A stretch of 64,000 nt of DNA from positions 649,591-713,590 of the forward strand of contig CAJHNH020001158.1 of assembly GCA_905116865.2 (NCBI GenBank), in the 5' to 3' direction. The stretch is from Candidula unifasciata (lineage: Eukaryota; Mollusca; Gastropoda; Stylommatophora; Geomitridae). The translations under genes and the position numbers were made by a program. The notes beneath the pieces were generated by a model, which was given only the letters and a program-made list of their open reading frames with translations, had not been told where the DNA came from and made no database searches. Of the stretch, positions 12,420 to 22,924 are shown one piece after another; within the stretch, counting starts at the first letter, position 1; each line of letters starts with the position of its first letter.

Positions 12420-12495
12420 CAATGGTATGGATCACTGACGATTCAGATGTCAATGGCAAACTACTAAACATAAACTGCCTAGTAAAATACCAAAT
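12420..12495 (+). mobile_element. SINE S2 fragment
   Basis: TCAATGGCAAACTACTAAAC followed by AAACTGCCTAGTAAAATACC matches the middle of S2 with decay. Confidence 0.5.
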
Positions 12496-12734
12496 ATCTA
12501 ACAAGTACTGCAGTCAGTTTGCGACATAGTGTGAAGATTATGCAACTAACTACACACATTCTTGCATGTTACATATAACCAGTTTTATTAAAACTTGACT
12601 GAATCCTGAACAAGCAAATCACAACCCCTGGTTTTATAAAAGAATTATGTAAATTACTTGGACAGCCAACATCATCAATCATCATCGTCCTTTTAGTGCC
12701 ATTCTACGTCAAATAGGACTCGCTGTCTATTCCA

Positions 12735-13040
12735 CCCATTACATTCTTCTTCTTCTTCGCGATCACCAGCTGTACACTCTGGCGGAAAGTTCTGGTTGCT
12801 CGTCCACAACTGAACTGCAGTCCTGCTCCAGAACCTGAGTGTTGCGTGTGCATCAGTTTTACAGATCTTATTCTCTTGAATACAGACTGTTGATTCCTTG
12901 CCTCTCTGGCAGATGCACTCCGACTTCAAAGGAAGCTCCCCAATTAGTCAACTCTTACGACATGCTTTTGGGGAAGCAGTGGATCTATTCTTGTTTTCCC
13001 CACAATGGGGCCCCGGAACCCACACGGGGGCCATTACATT
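12735..13040 (-). mobile_element. Dispersed repeat R1, near full copy
   Basis: This is one of at least eight copies in the window. On the minus strand the unit reads GGGTTCCGGGGCCCCATTGT, CATGTCGTAAGAGTTGAC, TCGGAGTGCATCTGCCAGAG, CAGTCTGTATTCAAG and TTCTGGAGCAGGACTGCAGT, and ends in a (GAAGAA)n tail at 12740-12752. The simple-repeat tail suggests retroposition. The family is not one I can name. Confidence 0.7.
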
Positions 13041-14000
13041 CTATCCCGTGCAATCTTTTCAATATCATGGATGGAATCCAGTCCAGCATCTTTAGCCTTC
13101 CTCATTAACCTTCGTTTCAGGGTTTCTTTTTGACGTCCTTGCTTCCTCAATACCTTTATTTCCTACTTTAGTTGGGTGTTCAATTTTTCTCAAATTTAAT
13201 CAATACAGCAACGTCTTCTTTGTCTTACAACTGATGTTGCCAGTGGTTGTCCAGACATTTATCTTATTAAAAAGCTGGCAAAATCATAAACAGGCAATCT
13301 AAATGTTTTAAAAGAGACTCAAAGACAAAGACAACTTATAAAAAATCAGCTGCCATTTTTTTTCTGGTCTTACAGAAACATGGGAAAATATGACACGATT
13401 AGCAAGTTTTATAAACAAAATAAATAGGTCATGAAAGGTAATAAGGAAAGTTTCTTCATGACCGTTTTTCTAAACTTCTTGTGGCAAGAATGGTATCTCC
13501 AGTCAAACAAATTAATAAACAACAATGACATGCTGCAGGTAGGACTCCAACTAAGTTGGCAACTTGGAAAGTGCAAGATTTTACTTATGGGGAAGCTTGA
13601 CTACCCAGGTCAGCTGCCAAGCAACTGATTTCGATGATTTTTTCACGGATAATATAAGGTACCACAGAAAGCGATATGGATATCATTATTAATGCAAAAC
13701 CTGCAGGCTTCCTTTAACAAAATAAATTGTATTCTTATTCTAGTCTACAAGTACAAGACTTTAGAAAATAAGCTCTAACACTAAAAATTAAAATGTAAGA
13801 CGTAATTAATTAATAAGACACACAATCTTGTTGTGACTCTAATCTAGCAAAGTACAATTCTCTATAGTTCTATACGCTTTGTGTTGTGTTACAACAATAT
13901 GTTGTAAAAATTTACACACATAGCAATAACACAAAAGAAAAAAACACCGTATGACTGTATGAAATAATGAGAAAAATCAATCCTAATAACAAATGCACAC

Positions 14001-14088
14001 CATCATGGTCTGTGTCCATGGCTTCAGCTTCTGTTTTCACTCCATCGCTCTCATGTACATGGTTCATCGTGTTGACGTTGTTCATCAT
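14001..14088 (-). CDS. USP7: USP7 homologue, coding exon 1 (putative N-terminus)
   Basis: The minus-strand frame ends at a donor (ATG|GTGTGC, GT at 14000-13999). The single leftover G pairs with the GT that opens exon 2 to give Gly, so the frame is right. I start at the paired ATGs at 14088 and 14085; an alternative is the ATG at 14067, which gives MNHVHESDGVKTEAEAMDTD. Human USP7 also begins MNH and has an acidic M-E-A-x-D-T-D segment, which favours one of these starts. The frame stays open upstream to an ATG at 14400, but that sequence looks like a 5' leader, and I see no family similarity in it. With exons 2-5 this gives 169 residues of a protein of about 1,100. Confidence 0.75.
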
Positions 14089-14420
14089 ATCATTAGCCTG
14101 TGATGTGACCGTTTGTTTTACTCGCCCAGGAGCCTGCAGACTTCTCTGCGTGACGGCCACCTTTACGTGCTTACTAGCAATTCGCCCAATGTCTGCAGAT
14201 TCTACCCCTCTGACGGGGAAAACTGCTATAACACAAGCAGGGAAATCTTTCCTAATCTCTGCGTCCACTGGCGCCGGGATGTGAACAAAAATAAACAAGA
14301 TGGCGGTCTCGCGGTTAGGGGCTTTACAAATTCTTGTAGTTACATATTTTTTCCCCAAAAAAGCCTTTGCAGAATATAATACTTTCGGCGTTGTAAACAA
14401 CTAAATTATATTCTTATAAT
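14089..14420 (-). promoter_or_regulatory. USP7 5' leader / promoter-proximal region
   Basis: This is relatively CpG-rich sequence just upstream of the putative USP7 start, with no TATA box at an obvious place. Plus-strand positions 14296-14306 read CAAGATGGCGG, a near-consensus YY1 site, a type that typically sits close to the transcription start of TATA-less housekeeping genes. Regulatory function is inferred from motif and position only. Confidence 0.4.
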
Positions 14421-14799
14421 TTATTTAAGTTATTTAGAGCATTCAGTGGGTTAATATATGACTTTATATTTATTTTGACCATTGGGCTTTGAGTATGTTG
14501 GTGAGTGCAGAATTGCAATGAACAATGTTACTATAGGAAATAACAGAAAATCGAATATAGATCGGCACAGCCAGGCATGAGAGGCACACCGGACGTACAA
14601 GACGACTTTTTAACCAGCATAGGATTGACAGTGTAAACCGCGAGACGCTGATGTTTATGTTGAAGGGTGAGTCTGAACACCTATGGACGTGTCCGAAGTG
14701 CCACTAAGATATCCCAACTCATACTGTCATAACTAGCTCGGGAAATGAACACCGGGGATGTTGAGGGGATAAAGCAGACACAAGAGAAAAACAATTTCT

Positions 14800-14985
14800 T
14801 TTTCTTCTTCGTTGTGTTCACCAGCTGTAAACTCTTCTGTTCCAGAACCTAAGTGTTGCGTGTGCATCGGTTTTACAGATCTGACTCACTTGTATGCAGA
14901 CTGCTGGTTCCTTGCCTCTCAGGCAGAGGCACTCCGAATTCGAAGGAAGCTCCCAATTAGTCTACTCTTACTAATTACTAGAGGC
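14800..14985 (-). mobile_element. Dispersed repeat R1, truncated copy
   Basis: The plus strand reads CACCAGCTGTAAACTCTTCT, TCCAGAACCTAAGTGTTGCG and GCAGAGGCACTCCGAATTCG, matching R1 over about 170 bp, with a TTCTTCTTC end at 14803. Confidence 0.65.
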
Positions 14986-15239
14986 CATTGAAAACTTTCT
15001 GTTTCATTTGTCACTAACTACCAAGAGGCCATTTTATCAACTTTTTTTTTCTGTTGGTTGCTCTCTAGGGCAATCGTCTGCATAGCAGCCATCTGGAAGT
15101 CTTTTCCTGGCAGCTACTTTCACTGTTCTTCTCAACTCACTAACCACCCAGCTCCAAACTTAAAAACTATTTCTTAGAAAAGTGACACTTGTTTTCCTTA
15201 AAACCACTATCTGACAACTTTTTCTCGACAAGTCAGAAA

Positions 15240-15720
15240 GACCTCAGTGTATCATAAGGGACTTAGCAATGTTTTACAAATGATTTCAAAACTCCCCTCT
15301 AACCAACTAACAGTCCCTTCAACGTTTCTGTCCAACCGACTATTTCTCCTGGTCGCCTGCCTGGCTACGGCATTAGTGACTTTGTCTTTCTGTACGTTTA
15401 CAAGTATTGAAAGTTTTTCAGCATTCGCACATTTTGTCGCCGATTTCAAAACTCTGCCTACCCGTCTAAACAACTTTTCCTTAAACTTTTCTGTCTGACC
15501 ACTCTTTTTCCCAGTCGTTTTTATGAGTGTGGCATAAGTAACTTTATCTTACTGTACGCTTAAAAATCTTTCTAACTTTTCAACATCCGCACCTCTGTGG
15601 GCCGATTTCAAAATCTGTCTTCCGGTCTAAAAAAAAAAAACTAACCGTTTCTTCACATTTTCTACCCGACCGACTGTTTACCAACATCTTTTCAATATTT
15701 GCACATATATCAGCTTGTCA
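15240..15720. repeat. Diverged tandem repeat, period about 165 bp
   Basis: CTGTACGTTTACAAG ... CATTCGCACATTTTGTCGCC ... GATTTCAAAACTCTGCCTAC (from about 15392) recurs diverged about 165 bp later as CTGTACGCTTAAAAA ... CATCCGCACCTCTGTGGGCC ... GATTTCAAAATCTGTCTTCC. The frame of 83 codons here is incidental. Confidence 0.6.
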
Positions 15721-17020
15721 ACTTTGACATGGACTGACACTTTTTTCAAAGCTGTCACTAGCAAACATGTGTCAAATCTTTCCCTAACTAATAACTTGAT
15801 ATCTTAATTCTTTTCCTATCCAACAGAAATCTTTTTCGACTTTTTTCCCACATAGAACAACATGTCGACTTTGGTATTAACTGACACTTTTCTTCAAGGT
15901 GGTCTCTTGCGAACCTGTGAGATCTTTTCTCTAACTTGTAAACATTTTTACACTTTTGTAAAACTTTTTTTTTTTGGGGTGTAAACTTTGTTCACTGACG
16001 TCTATCTCTTCAGTGGTAATATATAGAGCAGCATGTAAAGCTTTTCAGCCAGTTGGTCAACTATACTACTATTGTAGAGGTCTTTACATGTTATGCATTT
16101 TAAGTAGACCAGGCAATGCGTTTATTAGGTCAGGATGAAATTGATTCTTAAGTGAGAGCGGAGTTGAGCGTGACAAAACGTAGTTAAGTCCTGAAAACAG
16201 GAACAATTTATCTGAGACGGAATGTGGGTGTGGTATCAGGGATAACAGGATTAGGTCAGATAGTTCAGAGTTAACTATTTTGGTGTAATCAGAATGTAAG
16301 TTGTTAGTGTATAAACTATGAGAATAAATTTGTGAGTACGGGGGAATGCATTACCCTGTTAGAACAAGTGAATGTAATTATAAGTCCTAACTGAATTAGG
16401 GGATAGAATTCAGAAGTAGAGTCAGTTGGAAGGAAGTTGAGATTTTAGGACCGTCCAGGTCGGACGTTCTTGTGTTCCGCGGGTTTGCGGAAAGACTGCG
16501 ATCTTTTCTCTTATGAGGATAGTGTTCTTTTAGTGAGGATTTTTTTTACCGCAGTTAGCGGAAATATATTGAGAAGAGTTTTAGCTGTTTAGATAACAAG
16601 TGGAAATAATAGAGACTTATTCTCAAATGTATATAATCATCATCACCATGTGACGTGTACTTTATGTGAATGATATTAAAGTTTATGTGGCCTGTTACAA
16701 GTCGTTATTGTTGACTCTTAAAGACAGTCACATTGGTATTTGCTGGGGCTGGAGCAAGTGTGCAGAAGTGTTAAATTATACAGGACTGCAAAAAAAAAAA
16801 AAGCAGCACATCCATCGATAGGAGATCCAGTGGCATATCAGCGTAGGCACCCTAGACCTACAGACTTGGTTGTTTTCTGATTCTAAAAGTATCAGCTCAG
16901 AAACATACTTATTTTATGAACTAATATAAACAAGTGCTCTTTATGGCCATAGTCTACACAGGGGGTTAAACATAATCGTACAACACAGAGTATCCACACT
17001 TTGAAACAACTAAATCGACG

Positions 17021-17148
17021 AGGGGAAATGGGGACCGAGTCCTGAGTGAGCAGAGATTCTGGAAATATATTCAATATTTAGGGGAGGGGAAATGGGGACC
17101 GAGTCCTGAGTGAGCAGAGATTCTGGAAATATATTCAATATTTAGGGG
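17021..17148. repeat. 64-bp perfect tandem duplication
   Basis: The unit starting AGGGGAAATGGGGACCGAGT at 17021 is repeated essentially without change from 17085, which indicates a recent duplication. Confidence 0.9.
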
Positions 17149-17599
17149 AGGGGGAAAGGCAACGTTTAATCAGGTGGCAGCTAGTACTATATGGATTTCG
17201 CCTCTTCGTTCCCTGCTGTGGAAGGAGACTGGGCACGAATTGGAATGTCCCAAGTGCAAGGATATGAATTATTCATGTAAACATTCCTTTATTCAAGACA
17301 TATTAGATATATGGTCACAGTCACATATTTTGCAGCCCAGTAGACACTGCACTCCATAAGTAGTAATGTGGTGAGCATCACATTGACCAACTTTACTTTT
17401 CAGAACATGTCCTTCTAATTATTCTAGGCAGGGTTGATAAGACACGCGGTAAATTATTTTTTTACATCCCCGTCTTCAATGGCAATCGACCATCTGACCT
17501 CCTGACCTGTAGTCAGGAGATTCTGTTCTAGTTAAATAATGTTACTCTTTGTTAAACAGTAAAACGAATTTTGCTAGTGCTTAATATATATGCTTTAGC

Positions 17600-18180
17600 A
17601 ATGCAGAGACTGAACGCATGAAGAACATGTGGTACTGTATCAGCAAACGAGTTGAGAGTTGAAAAAAAAAAATTCAAGAACGTGTATATTCCTATGGCAG
17701 CTTACGGATGTGAAACTCTTAGTTGATAACCGCAGACAACGGAGTTTTTGAACTAACATGTTACAGAAACATTCTTAGAAGACCAACGACTAAAAAAAAA
17801 AAAAAAAATCATCGACATTTTTTATGATCTTAACATTCAGGAGAACAGCTCATAAACAGCATGCTGTCCTGAAAGTTGAGATATTTTGGCAATGTTCAAC
17901 GTCACTATTGTGGAAAAACGGGTGTAATTTCTGGAAGACGGGGGTGCATACGAGAAAGTAAAGATGCATTGACTTTGGAAGCCCGTATGCCTGGAAAATG
18001 TGCTAGAGATAGACTTTCTGGTGTGCCGTGAAGATAACGATGTTATGTAAAGAATCTGCTAACTGACGATGATAACATGAACATCAGGAAGCGCTTGGTC
18101 GACTGGAGTGAACAGCGGACGCCGTGCCTCAAGACCACCCAGCGCACACAGAATCACACTGAAGAAGTATAATAAACATA
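17600..18180 (+). mobile_element. Non-LTR relic: thumb and C-terminus
   Basis: The frame is broken by stops and poly-A runs but reads VYIPMAAYGCETLS, then HAVLKV and RRGCIRESKDALTLEARMPG, and then a DW-S-E-Q-R-T tail. The Y-G-C-E-T motif is the familiar reverse transcriptase thumb motif (Y-G-S/C-E-T-W). It is heavily decayed. Confidence 0.6.
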
Positions 18181-18489
18181 AAGCAAGGGGAGGGGAGGGG
18201 GTCTTCAAAATAAGGAACAACGCCATAACTAACAGCCTCAAAGAAATTAATATCAGCGTATAGAACACATATTACATATTAGAAAAAGATTCGTACACCA
18301 GCCCTACAAACACTTTGATGAGGTAACCGTTGGGAAGGACAAGAGAAACATGAAGAAAGCAGAGATGAGGAGCAGGGTGCATAAACGTGCATAAAGGGAT
18401 TAATGAAAATAAAAGCCTACATGAAATAAAACCTGCATGTCTTAAAGTATATAGTTAGCAGGAATATACATACATACATGCATACATAC

Positions 18490-18490
<1 letters not shown>

Positions 18491-18572
<82 letters not shown>
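18491..18572. repeat. (CA)n(TA)n compound microsatellite
   Basis: About 17 CA units are followed by about 24 TA units. Confidence 0.95.
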
Positions 18573-18576
<4 letters not shown>

Positions 18577-18819
18577 GGTGAAACAAAATAGATAAGATCG
18601 AATCTGCATTTACAATTCTTCTTCTTCTCTTCCACCTTGTACCTCATCGACGTGTCGGGGGAAGATGTAATGGCATTAAAAATTAACCGACGCTTTTTTG
18701 ATTAATGTAAATAGTGTAACAATTTTAAACAAAGATATCTTATTCAACACACCTGTCTTATATATTGGATTTACAGATTTTGTTCTTTTTCGATATCACA
18801 TTTTATGTTTGTCAGTTCA

Positions 18820-19080
18820 TCAACATCATATAGCAGGTCCTTTGCAGAACGTCACTCTCATCGCGGTCTGCTTGAAAGAAACTCGGTCTCTCGCCAGCTC
18901 TCCCGTCTCGAGTACTTTTATACTCAAGGAGTCACTTCTATCCTGTGCCCATCTTCGTGTCGGTCGGCCCCTGCCCCTCCTTCCTGGTACCATGCCTTCT
19001 GCTATAATTTTTTTCCAATCCGTCGTGGAGCTTGATATGACCAAAATATTTCAGCTTTCAAGACAGGATGCTGTTTATTA
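18820..19080 (-). mobile_element. nLTR-D 3' end
   Basis: The minus frame 18826-19044 reads MVPGRRGRGRPTRRWAQD, then KVLETGELARDRVSFKQTAM and RVTFCKGPAI*. The same C-terminus recurs at 31375, 48415 and 57250. G-R-R-G-R-G-R-P-x-x-R-W is the usual post-thumb motif of RTE-like elements. Confidence 0.75.
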
Positions 19081-19127
19081 GCCTAGTTTGTCAGTTACTA
19101 TTCAGTTATTTAATATGCACATCATCA

Positions 19128-19696
19128 TTAGTTCTCGTTATGCCTAGTGGCACATGAGGCTTCAGAGAGGACTTTCCATGCGTTCCTGTCCTGTGAAATC
19201 TTCAGTGCAGTTTTCCATGTCAAAGATGCCGCACTCAGGTCACTTACCATCGTTCGTCTCCATGTTGTTTTTGGGCGTTCCTGTTTTCTCTTTCCCTCTG
19301 GTGTCCATGTGAGAGCTGTTTTGGCAGGTATATCAGAAGTCATTCTCATAACGTGGCCAAGCCATTTCCATCTTCTCTTGGTAATCATACTGTCTAAAGT
19401 TTCTTGGTTTGTGGCTTGAAGTAGTTTAGTGTTTGAGATTGTATCTGGCCAGAAAATTTTGATAATTCTACGTAGACATGTGTGGTGGACAGCTTGTGTG
19501 CATCCTTTTTGGTCAATCTCCAGCATTCCGCTCCAAAAAGAAGAACTGGCAAAATGATGCTCTTGTAGAGTCGGAGTTTTGTTCCTCTGCAGTAATTGTT
19601 GGATTTCCAGATTTGCCTCATCCTTCCAAAAGCAGCTCTAGGTTTGTTTAGGCATGACTGTATGTCTTCCTCTGTCCCTCCCAGTAAGGACGCCAC
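19128..19696 (-). pseudogene. nLTR-E ORF segments: thumb and C-terminus
   Basis: Two overlapping frames encode RLYKSIILPVLLFGAECWRL (thumb) and ETLDSMITKRRWKWLGHVMR, followed by WTPEGKRKQERPKTTWRRTM and AWKVLSEASCATRHNEN, then stop. R-R-W-K-W-L-G-H-V-M-R is typical of the C-terminal part of RTE-like proteins. A frameshift near 19520 separates them. Confidence 0.8.
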
Positions 19697-19717
19697 ACTG
19701 CCAAGATTTGTGAAATG

Positions 19718-20011
19718 TTATACATTTTCAGGAGTTTGGTTATTTATGGTCACTGGTTGTTGGTTTGGACTGTTTGTCATGATCTTAGTTTTCTTTGTGT
19801 TTATTCTCAGTCCCACCATTTCTGCTGTGCAGTGTAGTCTGTTACTTTTCTCTTGTATATGTTCATGTTTATGTGATAGGAGTGCTATATCATCTGCAAA
19901 ATCAAGGTCCTCAAGCATGGTGAATGGAGTCCATCGTATGCCTCTTAATATCCTGTCTACTGTGTTCTTTAGTATCCAATCAATCACAAGTTTGAAGAGG
20001 AGAGATGGCAT
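19718..20011 (-). pseudogene. nLTR-E ORF segment: motif C of the reverse transcriptase
   Basis: The peptide reads LLFKLVIDWILKNTV and then LEDLDFADDIALLSHKHEHI. FADD is motif C, with both catalytic Asp residues present. A following VGLRINTKKTKIM segment is the usual motif D/E region. Confidence 0.85.
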
Positions 20012-20037
20012 AACACATCCCTATCTTACATCTGTCT

Positions 20038-20670
20038 TTACTGGGAAAGAGGTATTGTAATTTTTTTATACCGCAGGAAAAGTCTTAATAGAAGAGAGCA
20101 ATTATGTTGACTATTTTTTTCTGGAATTCCGCAATGTCGTAAAATTTTCAACAGACCGTCTCTATGGACGCTGTCAAAAGATTTCTTAAAGTCCACAAAA
20201 TTAATATATATACGTCTCTGCCATTCGTTGCATTGTTCTACAATGTTATATATGACGAAGATGTGCTCAGTTGTTCCTCTGCCCTTTCTGAAACCTGCTT
20301 GTTCCACTCGTAGGCATTTATCTACTCCTTTTTCAAGCCGCATTATTATGATTTTACCAAATATTTTGCTTGGTTCTGAGAGTAGAGTAATTCCCCTCCA
20401 ATTATTGCCGTCTGTTAAGTCTCCTTTTTTGGGGATTTTGACTATTGTTCCTTCAGTCCAGTCATCAGGCCACACTTCTTTTTCCCAAATATCCTGGAAC
20501 AATGGTTCTATAATGCTAGCAGTTGTGTTGGGATCTACTTTGAGAAGTTCTGTTGTCAGTTCGTCTTTGCCTGGTGCTTTGTTGTTCTTTAAAGTGTGGA
20601 TTGCTTTAAGGATTTCTTGTTTGCTTGGTGGTTCAGTAATAAGGTCAATGTCCTGAGAGGCTGGTTTCAA
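20038..20670 (-). pseudogene. nLTR-E ORF segment: reverse transcriptase fingers and motif A
   Basis: The frame contains NNKAPGKDELTTELLK (motif 0/1), WTEGTIVKIPKKGD, NNWRGITLL, RLEKGVDKCLRVEQAGFRKG (motif 2a) and YINFVDFKKSFDSV, which is motif A with the first catalytic Asp retained. The end of the frame after CGIPEKNS is shifted, so motif B is disrupted. Confidence 0.85.
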
Positions 20671-21134
20671 TCTGGGGGATTTTCAGGATCGGGTCTGTTC
20701 AAGAGGTCGGAGAAGTGTTTAGTCCACTGCATGTCTTGTTTTTGTTCTTTGGTGAGCAGTCTGCCTTGGTTATCTCTGATGGGTATGCTGTGATAATTGT
20801 TTCTGTTTCTGCAAATTTGCTGGGTAATTTTGTGTAGGGTTTGTAGATCATGTGCTTTAGCAGCATTTTCTGCAGTTTCTGCAAGGTTTTCCATAAATAT
20901 TCTCTTGTAAGCTCTGGCACTTTTCTTTGTCATTTTATCTAGTTCGCTATATTCTAACATTAGTTTGTCTTTCTGACGTTCTGATTTAGTGTGATTTATA
21001 AGGCTCTTTATTCTTTTTCGCTTGGCAATATAGTCCATGGTTTGACTACTTATCCATTCTTTGTGGTGTTGTTTCCTGGTTCCTAATATTATGTTATTGC
21101 TAGTATGTTTCTTTGATCTGGTTCCATCTGTCAT
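20667..21134 (-). pseudogene. nLTR-E ORF segment: endonuclease-RT linker
   Basis: This 155-residue frame is Lys-rich and helical, with KKSARAYKRIFMENLAETAE and GRLLTKEQKQDMQWTKHFSD. The W-x-x-H-F-x-x-L-L-N segment directly precedes the reverse transcriptase in this class. It overlaps the next frame by four bases, where a frameshift has split the ORF. Confidence 0.75.
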
Positions 21135-21726
21135 GAATGCTGATTGTAGTTGGAGTTTCTGGGTCAGTTGATAGGGTTTGAAACCTATTCTTGAGTTCTA
21201 CTATAAATTTAGTGGCAATGTCTTTTCTCTTAAAAGGTTAACATGGTAACGTGCTGACTGTGTCTTAACTTGTGTGTAAACTTTTTTGAGTTTAAGTCGT
21301 AGTAGAGCGACTACAAGGTGATGATCGCTTCCCACATCTGCTCCCCTTTTGACACGCACATCGAGTAGGGACCCACGCCATTTTCTGTTTACCATGAAAT
21401 GATTTAATATGCACAGGTAACGTATAATTTGTAACATATTGTTGGAGCATAGGTGGTTAAATTTAATTTTTTTTCAATTTAATATATTTTATTAATGTGT
21501 TAAACAAATGTTTCACAGTAACTGTAACTATTAAAACGATATCCAATTTAATCTACAGGGGTTAATATTGGAACTTATTAATCTTTTCCCCTCTATTTCA
21601 GCATCGCGTATGCTTCCTGACTTTGGTTTTTTAACTTGCAAAAATTATGTGCATATTATATGAGTACAGAACGTCAATTTTAATATACTTTTATATATTT
21701 ATCCCATTACATTAGTTAACCGGATA

Positions 21727-22586
21727 CGGTGGAACCTCGCTTAAAGAGCATAATTCGTTCCAGAATCATACTCGTTAAGCGAAACACTCGCTATGCGAAA
21801 CAATTTTTCTTAAATAAATAAATGTAAAATACGATAATGCGTTCCACGTCGAAAAAAAAAAAATTCTCACAAAATACTATGTATAATATGTATTTAAAGA
21901 AAATTTTATACATATTGTTAAGGAGAGTGAATGATCTTCATCTTTTCTTCAAAAGCAGAACGAACCCACCTGGAATGCGAATTCGATTTGCAGAAAGAAA
22001 AAAAAAAGTCGAAATAATTATGATACATAGCTAAAAATTTGTTTACTAGAAAGATGTTCAGAGACATGTGTTTTTACCGAGGCTTCAAAATTTGTCGCAA
22101 ATGCGACACGGCATTATCATTAAATAAATTTGCAGCGCCCATAGCCACTTCCTTATTATGGCGATGTTTCTCAATGTAGAATGCAACAGTTTCCCATGCT
22201 TTTAGCATTTCTCTTATTTCGCCAGAAAATTGTTGCTTTTCTGTTACCTCCTCCTCCTCCTGTGACAAACTTTCCTCCAAAACTTCTTGCTGTGAAACAC
22301 AATGCAACTCCATAAGCTCTTCGGTGGTCAGCTCGGTGGATTCATGTACATATATCACAATATAACACAAAGTTTTGAGAAAATGTGTGATCACAAGCGA
22401 CACTACGATGCTACTGGAATAACTGCTAAACACAGACAGGTGTAAGATGCGCACAATCCAGGACTTTCCCTCTATTCGCCACTCGTTATGCGAAACGTTG
22501 CTCGTTAAGCAAGTCATTCTTTTACAATTTGTTTTGCTCGTTATGCGAATTACTCGTTATGAGAGGTGCTCGGCGAGGTTCTACTG
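21727..22586 (-). mobile_element. Tigger/pogo-like DNA transposon, internally deleted
   Basis: The left end CGGTGGAACCTCGCTTAAAG and the right end (reverse complement) CAGTAGAACCTCGCCGAG are Tigger-type terminal repeats. Both are flanked by TA (21725-21726 and 22587-22588). Subterminal TCGTTATGCGAA/TCGTTAAGCGAA motifs recur near both ends, as in Tigger elements. At 860 bp only the C-terminal end of a transposase remains. Confidence 0.85.
22074..22517 (-). pseudogene. Tigger transposase C-terminal remnant
   Basis: The part after about residue 56 reads STELTTEELMELHCVSQQ, an acidic run, and then SGEIREMLKAWETVAFYIEK and NKEVAMGAANLFNDNAVSHL. An E-L-T-x-E-E-L-x-E-L segment, a Glu-rich linker and a helical tail is the C-terminal layout of Tigger transposases, downstream of the DDD domain. 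The catalytic domain is deleted. The first 55 residues are probably not transposase. Confidence 0.7.
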
Positions 22587-22654
22587 TACATACAATTAAA
22601 AAAAAAAAGGTATAAACACAAAGAAGCAAAAACTGTTGAAACTATGTTAATATA

Positions 22655-22900
22655 ACACACGTCATCATCATCATGATCGTCATTAAATGCCTTGTCGACT
22701 GGTGTGGGGTTTCGAGCCTCTTACAACCATCTCCAGTTGAATAAATCAGTTCATGTGCTGTCCCAAAACCTTCCCTTCCTCTCCCTCTTTTTTTTTTTTT
22801 TCACCCACCACAGTGATATGACAAAAGAGGGTCAATTATCTTCTTACACTGCCCGTCCCTTTTCTTCTTTCCACAAATCGTTCCCATTATTACAATAACT
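22655..22900 (-). mobile_element. nLTR-G 3' end
   Basis: The plus strand starts with a CATCATCATCATGATCGTC tail, then AATGCCTTGTCGACTGGTGT and TTCTTTCCACAAATCGTTCC. It matches 62150-62345 and 46145-46450. The coding strand is minus. Confidence 0.6.
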
Positions 22901-22924
22901 GAACTAACCACTTTACATTGGATT

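Larger units (their letters stand above)
19115..21440 (-). mobile_element. nLTR-E: 2.3-kb RTE-like non-LTR retrotransposon, 5' truncated
   Basis: This is the longest retroelement in the window. Reading the minus strand, the end of an endonuclease (VGSDHHLVVALLRLKLKK, 21201-21437) is followed by the linker (20667-21134), the reverse transcriptase fingers and palm (20038-20670 and 19718-20011) and the thumb and C-terminus (19394-19696 and 19128-19526). Four or more frame breaks separate them. The 3' end reads CTCATGTGCCACTAGGCATA and then AATGATGATG, a microsatellite-like tail as in RTE elements. No LTRs are seen. It lies between the divergent USP7 and HAPSTR1 genes. Confidence 0.88.

Noticed and set aside
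13912..14400. 162-codon minus-strand frame as a whole protein
   Set aside because: The donor at 14001 and perfect phase with exon 2 show that only the 14088-14001 part is USP7 coding; the end of the frame is intron and the start probably leader.
14300..14404. Plus-strand start MAVSRLGALQILVV with good context
   Set aside because: Only 34 codons, antisense to the USP7 leader; the ATGGCGG is better explained as a YY1-like site.
16085..16735. Possible solo LTR followed by a primer-binding-like TGGTATTTGCTGGGG
   Set aside because: No matching second LTR, no clear TG...CA ends or target duplication, no gag or pol nearby.
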